Origin: Cydia pomonella
Taxonomy: Eukaryota; Arthropoda; Insecta; Lepidoptera; Tortricidae
DNA: 64,000 bases
Reading direction: 5' to 3'
Assembly: GCF_033807575.1 (NCBI RefSeq)
Contig: NC_084703.1
Coordinates: forward strand, 13,020,001-13,084,000
Shown: in pieces, positions 34,421-44,679 of the stretch
Position numbering within the stretch: the stretch's first letter is position 1
Layout: each line of letters begins with the position of its first letter
The notes under the pieces: model-generated
Told to the model about the DNA's origin: nothing
Database searches by the model: none
Seen by the model: the letters and a program-made list of their open reading frames with translations, nothing else
Position numbers and translations under genes: made by a program

Positions 34421-34541
34421 TCATCACAATAGATAAAAAGATAAGTCAATAATAAATGAACGGAACTTCATACAAGTGTATATTAGTCAAAGGTTACCTT
34501 TTTTGCTGCGATCACGACTGTACCAACGTGGTCAACAATTG

Positions 34542-34547
34542 TTTATT
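34542..34547 (-). terminator. Poly(A) signal of the RasGEF1 gene
   Basis: TTTATT on +, that is AATAAA on the gene strand, about 130 nt downstream of the stop codon. It is the first such signal in the 3' flank. Confidence 0.5.
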
Positions 34548-34676
34548 TGTAAAGAAGACTATAGACTAAAATAAATTATAATACCGCTAGTTTTAGGTGC
34601 TGGAAAAGTTCACTAGTAATTAAGTTTTGATAAGTAGCAATAATATCAGGTGGTTTATAATCACAGGATTGTCAGT

Positions 34677-34851
34677 TTAAGCTGCCTTCAGACGTTTTAA
34701 TCTTTCTTTCTCCATGTGGTCGACAGGCGGCTCTCGCTCGAATGACACGAGTTCCAGTGCTAAAAAAGGACCATTAAATTAATTTAATATAACATAATAG
34801 TTATTCAATATAAATAAACACTATATCTTATACCTTTAAACGAGCAATTCT

Positions 34852-34892
<41 letters not shown>

Positions 34893-37562
34893 TACCTGGG
34901 CGACCGAGCTATGCTCGGTTATAACTATTTATTGTAATATGGTGGTGTATAGGTGATAATCTTAACTACATTTTTTTACTAAATTAAACTTGTCTAAAAC
35001 AATAAAAATTAAAAAAAAAATATATAAACTTGAACATATATATAAAAAAGAAAACAAAAGTTAGTCACCGGGCGAGATTCGAACCCGTAACACTCGTTTC
35101 TAGCAGTCCGCGTCTTAACCCGCTGGGCCAGACGGACAGTGGCCGGCAACACGAAATTAGCGACCATATTCTGCGTCGAAAGAAAAACGCATGAAAACTC
35201 GAAAACACGCGTTTTCCCAAACATAAGACTAATCTAGATCGATTGTATACCCCCAAAAATCCCCATATACCAAATTTCATCGAAATCGTTAGAGCCGTTT
35301 TCGGGATCACAGAAATATATAGAATTGCTCGTTTAAAGGTATAAGATATATATATATATATATATTTTTGTGATCTCGGAAACGCCTCTAACGATTTCGC
35401 TGAAATTTGGTATATGGGGGTTTTTGTGGATTGAAAAATTCGCGGCCTGGCCAATTAAAAAAAAAACTTTTGTCTTTTTTCTGCCGCCATTTTGAACTGT
35501 CATTATTCAACTGTCTTCCCGCGAAATTTAAAGTTACGTGTCGGTAGATATCGTGAAAATGGGGAAATTAGAGCAGCGTGCTGCGATTAAATACCTGCAT
35601 AAAAAAGGATTGACAGAAGCAAATTTATGATGATATGCAAAGTACATTAGGGCAATCCTGTCCATCATATACGATGGTGAAAAAATGGGCAGCTGAATTC
35701 AAGCGTGGAAGAGATAGTATCGCAGATGACCCTCGTCCCGGGAGGCCAACAACGGTGACTAACACGGAAAATGTGGCAATTATATGCGAAATGATAATGA
35801 AAGACCGGCGATTAAAGGTGCAGGAAATAGCTGACATCGTAGGCATCTCTTTTGAAAGAACTCAAAATATTATAGTCAACGAATTAGGTTTTTCCAAGGT
35901 GTCGGCGAGATGGGTCCCGAGGCTTCTTTCAGTGGAACAAAAAATCGCTCGCCGTACTAATTCACGTGAATGTCTAGACCTGTATGAAGCCGATACTCAA
36001 GACTTTTAGGACTGATTTGTAACTATGGACGAGACGTGGGTCTCTGAAGTGAAGACGTGGGTGGGACGTTTTCAAGCAACGCCGAGGTCCAAGCTGAGGT
36101 GGATGCCTATTTTGAAGGTCTCGAGGAAAGCTTCTCCAAAAGTGGTGTAATGGCTCTGGAATCCAGATGGAACAAGTGCATTCAACTCGACGGGGACTAT
36201 TTAGAAAAATAAAAATAAATTAAAAAACCTCTGTTTTGTTTTTAATATTTTTAGGCCGCGAATTTTTCAATCCACCCTCGTATATATAAGACGAGAATGT
36301 AATTGCATTAAAATATTCAAACTAACATTTCTACCTCAAAACAGTTTTAATTCAATATTAATGAATGGGACTGCTTTTTATATAAGTCTGATTATTTAAA
36401 CTAAGCATTTAAATGTTGTATTTCATATTAACAGTAAATTATTTACTTGCGTGTATTCTTTCGCCAATAATATATTTACTATTTATAGAACGTTTCATTT
36501 TACTGTGTTGCACAGTGGTAGATTTGATGGATTTTAATTATGAATTAGGGTATATAGTCCATGGAATTGGTACATTGTACCTAACATCAAATGAGGTAGT
36601 TCTGTTTTTTCAATTGCTGGTAGTGATGAAATGGTAATAACAAATCCAAGTTTTCGACCTCGAAAGCCCTTGGGATCAATGTAAAGTTCATGAAAATCCA
36701 TTCAATTTAAGGACTTTTACCAGTTTTTGTAAAAAAAAAACCTTCGAGAACCGAAGTTACCACAAAAGTCACTATGCACACTTTCAAGAAGATGAAATTT
36801 GAAATTAATTGACAATATAATCTTAATAGTCTTAGTGAGCCAAATAGTTTCTACGGCGTCTCAAAGGTTTGCAAAATGTTGAACTAACTGTAACTGCAAA
36901 AAAGGGTTTACCAGCAGTTGTGGTTGCAAGGAAGCAGGACTCAAATACTCAGCTGTTTGCAACTACAGTAATGTTCAATCCTGCGAGAATATACCAGACC
37001 GGAGATGTGTGCCGACATTGAAAAACCATTCATTGATGATCCACCATCAGATGACGATTTAGACCTGCCTGATCAGGTTGACGAAGAAATGCTACCACAT
37101 ACGCTGGGTGCATAAGAAGTGCTGTGAATTCAGAGGACAAACGTGGTCCATCAAAGATATACAAGCGACGCGAGTTATAACAAGTTCCTTCACTGTACTG
37201 TATATTATACACACAATGATCCGAAGGGCTTTCGAGGTGGAAAACTTGGATTTGTCATTACTATTGCATCACTAATAACATATAAAAAACATAACTACCT
37301 CCTTTGATGTAAGGCAACACCTCTTTTTTGGTACGAATTCCATGTATTAATAGACACGCGGCAGCGTGTCCAGCCAAGGCGACGAAGCAGCCGTGCCGTG
37401 TGTAATATTACGAGTTATTTTTATCCTTTCAATACTCAAAACCTATACACCTGACTCAAAACCTGCGCCGTAACGGATTCGCCAAATTCAAAACCCTATT
37501 AATGGTACCGAAGCCAGTTGAATCAAGATTTTTTATTCTATAATTTATTCAAAAGCTACTCG

Positions 37563-37620
<58 letters not shown>

Positions 37621-40600
37621 TAAGTTCATCATTCTCCATTTCTTCCCGCTCCTGGCGTATGTTTTGTTGTATGCCCTCCATCATACATTCTTAATTTGAG
37701 TTCAAATAAAAACTATCTTTCTTAAATATTTTTACTGCACAAAGTTCTTGTCGTTTTAACGAAAGAATTCCTTGGACAACCCCATACCGTTCAATTAGTC
37801 AATACTGTGGCACTTAGTTAAATCCAGTTTTTCGGCTCAATTTAGGGGACATTGGCTGCATGAGAGTACGAGGAGGAGGAAAAAACTGTAGATTTCAAGC
37901 CCCTGTCATTTTGTTTCTAAGCAAGATGACTACGGCTTTCTTACCGCAATAAAAAGTCTTATTATATTATATTTTCCAATATAAATAATTCTGGTTTTAT
38001 GCTGTTCTTCTTTACACATGCAAATAGAAGAGATCACTGTAAATTGGTATTTTCCAAATAGCAAGAAAATTTGCAACATCCTACATGCCTGACTTCTAAA
38101 CACTTAAAATTAGCTCGGAGTTTTATGCATTTCATAATAAATAACTAATTTAGTATGTTGTCTCTTGACCAAAGGCTTCAAAGCAGTAGATCTCTAGGAA
38201 CAAGTGACCCTGGGCCCATCACAAAGATTGCTAATAGAATTTGCGAAAACGAAGCATACCTGTCATAATTATCGTAAAAACTGGGGTAGATATGCGGCTA
38301 AAATGCAACGAACTACGATGAAAGTCAGTTCAGTTCTTCGTACGAAGGTTAGGATAGCTAAAGTTACAGAAAAGGTTACTTAATTGTAGGCCAAGTCAAA
38401 AATCATACCATTTCCTTCGTACAAAAATCGCATTTGGCAGTTGACATAGAAGATCTTCCCCCTAACATTAGAAAAGCTCCCAACAAGTTTGCTTTCAAAA
38501 AATCTGTGCGTGATTTATTTGCTGGCAGTTTAAAGATCAATTAAGTATCAGTCTCACGAATATATATATTTATTTATGTAATGTATGTATGTGTCTTTAT
38601 GTATTTAAGTAGTTTATAATTAATTTATGTGTATTAGGACTCTAATTCTTTCAATAACAATTTCTTTTAGTTTTAAACGCGCCGCCTACAATCTTTTCTG
38701 CTTTGCCCTAAGGTTGACTGCTAGAGAATGCCTCATGGCATTAAGTTCGCCTTTTGTACATTAAGATTTTCTTTTGTGCAATAAAGTTTTAAATAAATAA
38801 ATAAATAGAATAGAGTAAGAGTTCCAAACGTTCTCTCAACTATTATTGGGCTCAAATTAAAAGTGTATTAAAAGAGAAGAATGAAACAGCCAAAAAACAT
38901 TAACAATTCCAGCAGGTGATGGGCTGATGCAGGCAAATATGAAAAACGGGACCGTAAAAAGCTGCCACTGAATGCGCTAAGAAGAAGCTGCCTATCACTC
39001 CTACAGAACAAATAAGCTTCGTATAATATCTCATAATGAAGCCGTTTTCTCACGACTGTTCATGGTAGGTTTTATACATTTAGTTGTTTTTATATGAATC
39101 ATACTGATAATAATCCAGAAGCAACTCTTTCAACAGCGAATCTCCAAACTAAAAGCGCAGTTGTGTGCTCAATAATAATAAGTTACAACAAAATCACCTA
39201 CCAGTAGATTCGAACACTCTTAGGTATCCAAATGAGTCAAGTAACAAAAATCACTCCCAAATTCTCATTAAAAAATGCCTGAGGAAAAAATGGTCCGTGT
39301 ACTTCTCGGAATGATTCTATCGTAAAGAAAATTTGTACGAATCGTCATAGAGTTAAGGAAAGGAAATATAAAATAAAATGTTACATATCTACTACCGTTT
39401 TTGAGATTATAAGAACCTTCAGTATGACCAGCGTACAAAAGGGCATGTCATAGATCTGTCATCAAGAGCTCGCGCAGCCGCTCCGACTGCTGTCGCCCGA
39501 TCCGGTCTATGTGACTCATATCTACATAAGAAGTTTACGCAAATACCGCCTAACGGTCGTAGTAACAACCAATCAACATGACTTACCGGTCTCGGTGAGC
39601 GTGGGAGTATCGTTGAGGAAGCGCCAGGCGGGAGCGTGCGGCGGTGGCGGCGCGGGCGCCGGCGGCTCGTCGCCGCACAGCCGCCGCGCCGCCAGCTGCC
39701 GGCTCACGTGTCGCGCCAGCAGGGACCACTTCTCGAAGTTAACCCGGTTACCACCCAATCTGAATGAATACATTCATTCCTTATAAACAAGTTGCCACCG
39801 ACTAATTTCTAATTAGTACTGTGAGAGGAAGATGGATTACGGGAATTTAAGAATATAAATATCTATTTGGTCTATTTTGTTTGAAAGTTCCGACCTAAAA
39901 CTGATAGTCTAAGAGTAATCAACCAATTTTTTAGTAAACCCGTTATTACCTATACTTTTTTTGTAAAGGTACCTATTTACAAAATATTTTATATCAGTAA
40001 ACATCATGCCCAGGAGGAGAAAGCCAGCGAACAACAAAAAACTATGAAAAATAAAGTTCTCATTAATAAGTACGTAACTAGGCATTTCGCTTGTCCATTC
40101 GGCAACCTTTTCCCATAGCACTTACTTTGATGAAGAGCCTTGGTTAGCAAAATGCAGGTCCCTGCAAGTGACGGACAGCAACGGCACGGCAGTTTCAGTA
40201 GGTGCAGCCGCTAGCGCTGCTCGGTATCTACGGTTAAAAGATTCAACTATTAATTGTACACCAATGTCGAAAAAAAATACATCCTCGAGACAAAACTAGA
40301 ATTAGCAGAAAGTAATGAAATAAGAAATGTAAATAGATACCAGTGGCGGCGCGTCACAAATATTCGTAGGGAACCCGGAGCTAACTTTGCTTTCCTTTTC
40401 TCCATGAGCCGATCGTGAAAGTACTCAACGGGCTGAAATTAGACAAGCCGGTGGGAATCGAGTTCTTTGAACGATCCGCCACTGATAGATACAAACAGCT
40501 GAGATGGTCACCTCACCTTCAAAAAGTGTCTGATATGAGAGCTGTAAATATTATGACAAGGTGAAAGCCACGATAGAAAATACCGGACGGAAAGCCTAAG

Positions 40601-43600
40601 AGAATATAGCTAGACTGTGTAGAGGAAGACCTTAGGGAAGTCAGAAATAAAACTAACTCTAAAATCTCGCCAAAGTTCGTGACAACTGGAGGAAGTTAGT
40701 GGTAGGCCACAACCCACAAAGGGCGCCATCGGAAAAAGAGATACAATTTATAATTACCTTGCATGGTTTCCACTAGGTTCAACGCATAATTCTAATTGAC
40801 GCAGTTGCTGGCCGCAAACTCCAGACGTGCGGCTCCACTGTAAACATGTAGCAACAAATTAATGGCGTTGTTCATAAACTTTTGTGAAAACCAACAAACT
40901 GTTGATGTTCGAGATTCAAATTTAGCAAAATTATAAAAGTTTAAAAATCTTTATTTATGAATAAAGGGTCAGTGTGCACAACGGTTTCTGCAGCACGTAG
41001 CAGATGTACATGATGGACGGTAAACTGAATGAAGCAGACGCCTTCAGAGCGCTATTTAGAGTCCATATGTTTTGCGTCGCCTTTAGAAAATAATCAGGTC
41101 GCGCTAATTCTTTGAGAGAGTGGTTACACCGTCCGCGTAAGACGAATGTACTGCAGCTCAGTCATTTATTTATTAATTTCATTTTTTATGTCTTATGTCA
41201 TTAGGCGGGTCCACACAGAGCGAGCATACGCGCGAGGCAGTTTCCTCGCGGGTATGATTGCTCTGTGTGGACCCGCCTATTAAAACTGTCATTTTAACTT
41301 ATGCATTTACAAGAAGGGATACAACATAATAACATAAATTAACTAATTGAGGCTTATAAAGTTTTGTGAATAAAGAGGTTAAGCTACTATTATTTTTCGA
41401 ATGAAATTAATGAGATGTAGGCAGTTTGGCAACCAAGTTTCGCCGGTAACAGAACCATAAAAAAAACTTACAATATTGGAATAAGAAAAAGACGGTATGA
41501 TTCTATCTGCCTATACTCCACTTACAAACGACTCTTGCAGTTAGCATCTATTTGGTAGTTGCAGTGACCATATATTTGGCAACTTTGGCTGTCATTATAT
41601 ATTTGACTGTGCAATAACTAAACCGCATCCGTCTGATAAACACCCAAGCCCAATGAATTATGTTGTATAACTAGTAGAACGTATACATTACCGTTTTCTT
41701 AAGACGCGTCACTGGAGACATATTCAGAGCACTAATGATAGCCATGAGCGAGTTGAAATTTCCAAGGTTGAAACATTCTCTAGCCGTCATAACCCACTGT
41801 TCTATTACTCTAGCTCTGTATTTGCTTTTTACAGCCTGCAATGAAATGAAATAATAAATTATCACAATTAACATTAAGATTATTATTTGTTTCATTATAA
41901 AAAAGGTACCTTTAGAATATCAGTAGCACATAAGTAGCTAAGTCTGTTAAACCAGTCAGCATAAGCTTCCAAGTTTCTTGTACTCTTCATGTCAATGTGG
42001 TGCAGATTGATGGCTGTCTTCCCGCAAGAAGATGTTGGTTGTTGTGGCTGTGTGGGAGCAAAAGTTTGCACAAACTCCTCTGGTCCAACAAATGACAGTC
42101 GATGTAACTCAACTATAGTCAATTGGTTTGCTAGCTCAGCTGGTGTTAAACCAAGTGTAAGAATATCTCCCTGTTAACAAAAAAAAATGATTAGGCTCGG
42201 CCGAGGCACGTCTACACTGGCCGTAGTGAACGCGAGGAAATTGCCTCGCGCGTATGCTCGCTCTGTGTAGACCCGCCATTTACAAATGAATAAACACTGC
42301 TTTTAACCCATTCAGCACTAATTACGACATGTATGTTAAATAAAAAAAATTGTCGTTTTACCTCTTTGAAGCATTTCCTCTACAAACCAGGAAACCTATG
42401 TTATCAGCTACGACGTAATGCTACCACCGTAGATCAGCGTTGAATGTGTTAAAGAAGGCGTTTAGATATGCCTATAAGCGTAATTTTTTTTTTTTACCTG
42501 AGCTAACTGTTCTACCAATGTCACTTGAGGTATTTCAACCAATGTTTCCTCATATTGCTCAAGTGCTGTTAATTTATCCAGAAGTTTCTCCAGCATTGTT
42601 GATACTTCCACCCTTACTGAAGACATGTGTTCTGCTGCACACCTATAGAATTAAAAAACTATCTAAATTAAACATTACCAAACTTAGTGGTTCTTCTTTT
42701 TCCTAGGGTTTATTGCCACGACTGATAGGACTCAAAGTGACGGCCATCTGACCTTCCAACCCACGGGGAAAACTAGGCCTTGTTGGGATTACATCAGTTT
42801 CCTACATTTTCCTACACCAAAAAGTGACTGGTAAGTATCAAATTATGTATCATTCATCGGTATGAGCCGGGATTGGAACATGCAATATCTGGATCATAAG
42901 CCACACACTCTTTTTGCTAGGCTACCAACACATTATGGTCTTTATAAAATTATAAAGTTAATTTTACACCAATTACAGTAAATCATAGCTTTAGTTTTTG
43001 AGAACCCTTAAGTTATAGGTTAATTTCTAAAGTTAGGAATCAAAAAACCTATGTTTAAATTATATTACAGTACATATGGGGCTACTTTATAGCACTAGTG
43101 CGAGAAGTAGCATATTATGTTACTGTGTCGAACATTTAAAAGGCCATATGTACTGTAAAACGTTGTACGATACATGTGCGAATAGGTAATTCGCAACTCG
43201 TGTCGATTTAAAACACTCCCTTCGGTCGTGTTTTAATTTATCGCCACTCGTTTCGAATTTCCTATTTTTCGCACTTGTATCGTAATGTACTATTTTACCT
43301 TTGCGTAATATTCCGAACAAGTGCCATAACTCTATCGTCACGGAAGTCATAGGGAAACATACTGGTCCACTGTGTCAACACTCTCACTAGTGCTCTCATG
43401 TCTGTTAACTCCTTTTCTACTAAATCTTTCACTTCCGCCCTTCCCTGTACACATTAAAATTATTACTTTCATCATAAAGTAATTAATGGTATTTGTTAAT
43501 AGTAAAAGGCAAGGCCTGCATAAAACATATAAAATCCAATACTATTAGTTTCAGGGTGAAATATGGTATGGTAAACTTGTGGGATATTTGATGTGATTCA

Positions 43601-44679
43601 TTTATTAATTTCACTGTGTACTTTTGGATTCAAATAACAGTGATATTTCTAAATAGTGACATTATTATCAATTACATGAATTTTTCTCAATAGAAAATTG
43701 AATTGATAACACTACAACATCAATAAGACTCCGCAATTTTTTTTTATAAAATATATAATGATCATACATTGGGGTTTAAAGTGCAGGAATAATTTACACT
43801 AGCCGAAAAAATAGGTAATAGCTGAAACTATTTTCACATTTTTATGCACATTTGGAACTTACAACCTATTATTAATTCATAGTTTGGTAAGTATAAAAAA
43901 AGTTATTAATACACAAAATAATTCCTGCACCCACAACTCCAATGTTTGATAATGATACTTACAATCTTGTCATATGTTTTAAAGTAGCGTTTACATAGCT
44001 TTCCAAGCAATTCATGAGGCTTAATAAAAAGTCGTGAACACAATAGGAATGTGAATGTATAGGATTTGTTTGCTCCGGGCCGTAGCATGTCTACCAGTGA
44101 ATCCAGGGGAGCACTAACAAGCTGCCCATCTTTATACTCGAGATCCGTCTTTTCCACCGGGCAATTTACAAATGTTGTTAAAGTCTTTACACCTACAGCT
44201 GACAACTATAAGGGAAAAGAAGATGACAGTGTTGCTTATATGAAGTAAAACAAGATACAAATATTTATGAACAAATTAATGGTTACTGATAATTACCTGT
44301 GCAGCATCTCCTTTTTGAGTGACAAAATTCAAACCACCATTCATAACAAGATGTTTACAAGAATTTTCTGTCATAAACTTATTGCCTCTCACCATAGAAT
44401 AATAATCATCATTCTGTAATCAATTAGTTAAAAAATAGTTTTAAATTTTGAACAATACTATGCTTATAAATAAATGCAATTGCTTAAAACAAAATGTTAA
44501 CTTACATCATAGTAAGAGAGTCCAGTGCCATGCAATAGAGCTGGGTCGGGTGGAAGAGGAGCATGGTCGGTGGGTGGTGGAGGGGCAGGGGCTGGCTCGC
44601 TGGGTGGTGGTGGCACTTTAATGTTACACCCGCTACATGATGCTTCATTCAGCTTACTTGCGTAGTAATACATCGCCAT
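34677..44679 (-). CDS. RASGEF1B: RasGEF1-family guanine nucleotide exchange factor, 11 coding exons, 555 aa
   Basis: Exons in gene order: 44506-44679, 44297-44413, 43963-44205, 43299-43444, 42498-42642, 41910-42170, 41692-41835, 40758-40837, 40126-40227, 39587-39759, 34677-34759. All have GT-AG borders and the phases chain to 556 codons with stop. Start MAMYYYASKLNEAS, then a Pro-rich stretch (about 24-45). The RasGEF N-terminal (REM) region covers about 124-275 (LVDMLRPGANKSYTFTFLL, WTSMFPYDFRDDRVM, LTALEQYEETL). The CDC25-type catalytic domain covers about 285-525 (VELHRLSFVGPEEFV, RNLEAYADWFNRLSYLCATD, NLGNFNSLMAIISALNMSPV, VNFEKWSLLARHV), with a tail HMEKERLKRLKAA. Known for the family: vertebrate RASGEF1A/B activate Rap2. 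The order and length match RASGEF1B; the last third (exons 8-10) is more diverged and Ala/Pro-rich. The last intron is 4.8 kb and full of transposons. Confidence 0.92.
34825..35344. mobile_element. Foldback element with ACGAGCAATT termini, containing a tRNA-like insert
   Basis: TATACCTTTAAACGAGCAAT on the left is the exact complement of ATTGCTCGTTTAAAGGTATA on the right; AT-rich microsatellites sit at both ends. CTGGGCGACCGAGCTATGCT follows inside the left end. At about 35070-35145 on - lies a tRNA-like segment (A-box TGGCCCAGCGGGTT, B-box GGTTCGAATC) whose acceptor ends do not pair; it is a SINE head, not a tRNA gene. It lies in the last intron of the RasGEF1 gene. Confidence 0.7.
34854..34889. 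repeat. (TA)18 microsatellite
   Basis: Uninterrupted TA dinucleotides inside the left end of the foldback element; a shorter run lies at 35346-35365 at its right end. Confidence 0.95.
35414..36283 (+). pseudogene. Mariner element, internally deleted, in the last RasGEF1 intron
   Basis: Terminal repeats GGATTGAAAAATTCGCGGCC (about 35428) and its exact complement (about 36254). ATG at 35559 opens MGKLEQRAAIKYLHKKGLTE, with a frameshift near 35625. An open stretch follows, with helix-turn-helix sequence (MVKKWAAEFKRGRDSI, DPRPGRPTTVT, EIADIVGISFERTQNI, SKVSARWVPRLLSVEQK). The first catalytic motif MDETWV is present (36025-36042). The next sequence is the far C-terminus (EVDAYFEGLEESFSKSG, ALESRWNKCIQLDGDYLEK) and TAA at 36210. 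About 170 codons with the second and third Asp are deleted, so it cannot be active. Confidence 0.88.
36585..37309. mobile_element. DNA transposon remnant with about 95-bp terminal inverted repeats and TAA duplication
   Basis: CATCAAATGAGGTAGTT on the left and, complemented, CATCAAAGGAGGTAGTT on the right; the match continues to AAATCCAAGTTTTCGACCTC and CGAAAGCCCTTGGGATCA. TAA flanks both sides. Inside, a frame reads NCKKGFTSSCGCKEAGLKYS and AVCNYSNVQSCEN (about 36893-36990), a Cys-rich block like those near the C-terminus of several insect transposon-derived proteins. The 3-bp TWA duplication would suit PIF/Harbinger, but no transposase core remains to prove it. Confidence 0.6.
37568..37618. 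repeat. (AT)n microsatellite, about 25 units
   Basis: Uninterrupted alternating A/T of 51 bp in the last RasGEF1 intron. Confidence 0.95.
38437..38805 (+). pseudogene. LINE 3' end with C-terminal coding tail and polyadenylation tail
   Basis: VDIEDLPPNIRKAPNKFAFK and KSVRDLFAGSLKIN then stop (38437-38541) match the usual C-terminal end of Jockey/CR1-type ORF2. The 3' UTR ends GCAATAAAGTTTTAAATAAA with an AAAT-repeat tail. It is 5'-truncated. It sits in the last RasGEF1 intron, antisense to the gene. Confidence 0.65.
40341..40484. mobile_element. hAT-like MITE, 144 bp, with perfect 8-bp duplication
   Basis: ATAGATAC at 40333-40340 and 40485-40492. Ends CAGTGGCGGCGCG and, complemented, CAGTGGCGGATCG. 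It lies between RasGEF1 exons 8 and 9. Confidence 0.85.
40555..40740 (+). pseudogene. LINE reverse-transcriptase C-terminal shred
   Basis: GRPKRI-W-LDCVEEDLREV then, after a frame change, AKVRDNWRKLVVGHNPQ matches the terminal 'RPKRRWLDCVEEDLREV ... DRxxWRK' region common in insect non-LTR retrotransposons. It is heavily frameshifted and intronic. Confidence 0.6.
41203..41279. mobile_element. Hairpin MITE family E, 77 bp
   Basis: GGCGGGTCCACACAGAGCGA through CGCGAGG is mirrored by CCTCGCGGGTATGATTGCTC and TGTGTGGACCCGCC, flanked by TA. A decayed second copy lies at 42192-42280. It is intronic to RasGEF1. Confidence 0.75.
42192..42280. mobile_element. Hairpin MITE family E, decayed copy
   Basis: The right half (ATTGCCTCGCGCGTATGCTC, GCTCTGTGTAGACCCGCC) matches the 41203 element; the left half has diverged (GGCACGTCTACACTGGCCGT). 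Confidence 0.6.
42705..42925 (-). repeat. SINE family B-like copy with the alternative tail
   Basis: Complement of the core and tail seen at 29196-29430: CAAGGCCTAGTTTTCCCC and GGTTGGAAGGTCAGATGGCC. On - the degraded head has TGTTCCAATCCCGGCTC as B-box region. It is intronic to RasGEF1. Confidence 0.65.
43069..43287. mobile_element. MITE family D foldback next to a RasGEF1 splice donor
   Basis: The arms include GAATAGGTAATTCGCAACTC against CGTTTCGAATTTCCTATTTT, and GATTTAAAACACTCCCTTCG against GGTCGTGTTTTAATTTATCG. The right end reaches to about 11 nt from the donor of exon 4 (exon edge 43299). Confidence 0.65.

Noticed and set aside
35070..35145. Possible tRNA gene on -
   Set aside because: A- and B-boxes are present, but the acceptor arms do not pair and it sits in a foldback repeat; a SINE head is more likely.
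36413..36637. Hydrophobic 74-codon ORF in the last RasGEF1 intron
   Set aside because: Phe/Leu/Ile/Tyr-rich composition is expected by chance in AT-rich DNA, and it runs into the arm of a transposon.
42440..42706. 88-codon ORF on + over RasGEF1 exon 5
   Set aside because: It is the antisense shadow of a conserved exon with correct splice borders on -.
44066..44248. 60-codon ORF on + over RasGEF1 exon 3
   Set aside because: Antisense shadow of the exon encoding the REM region.
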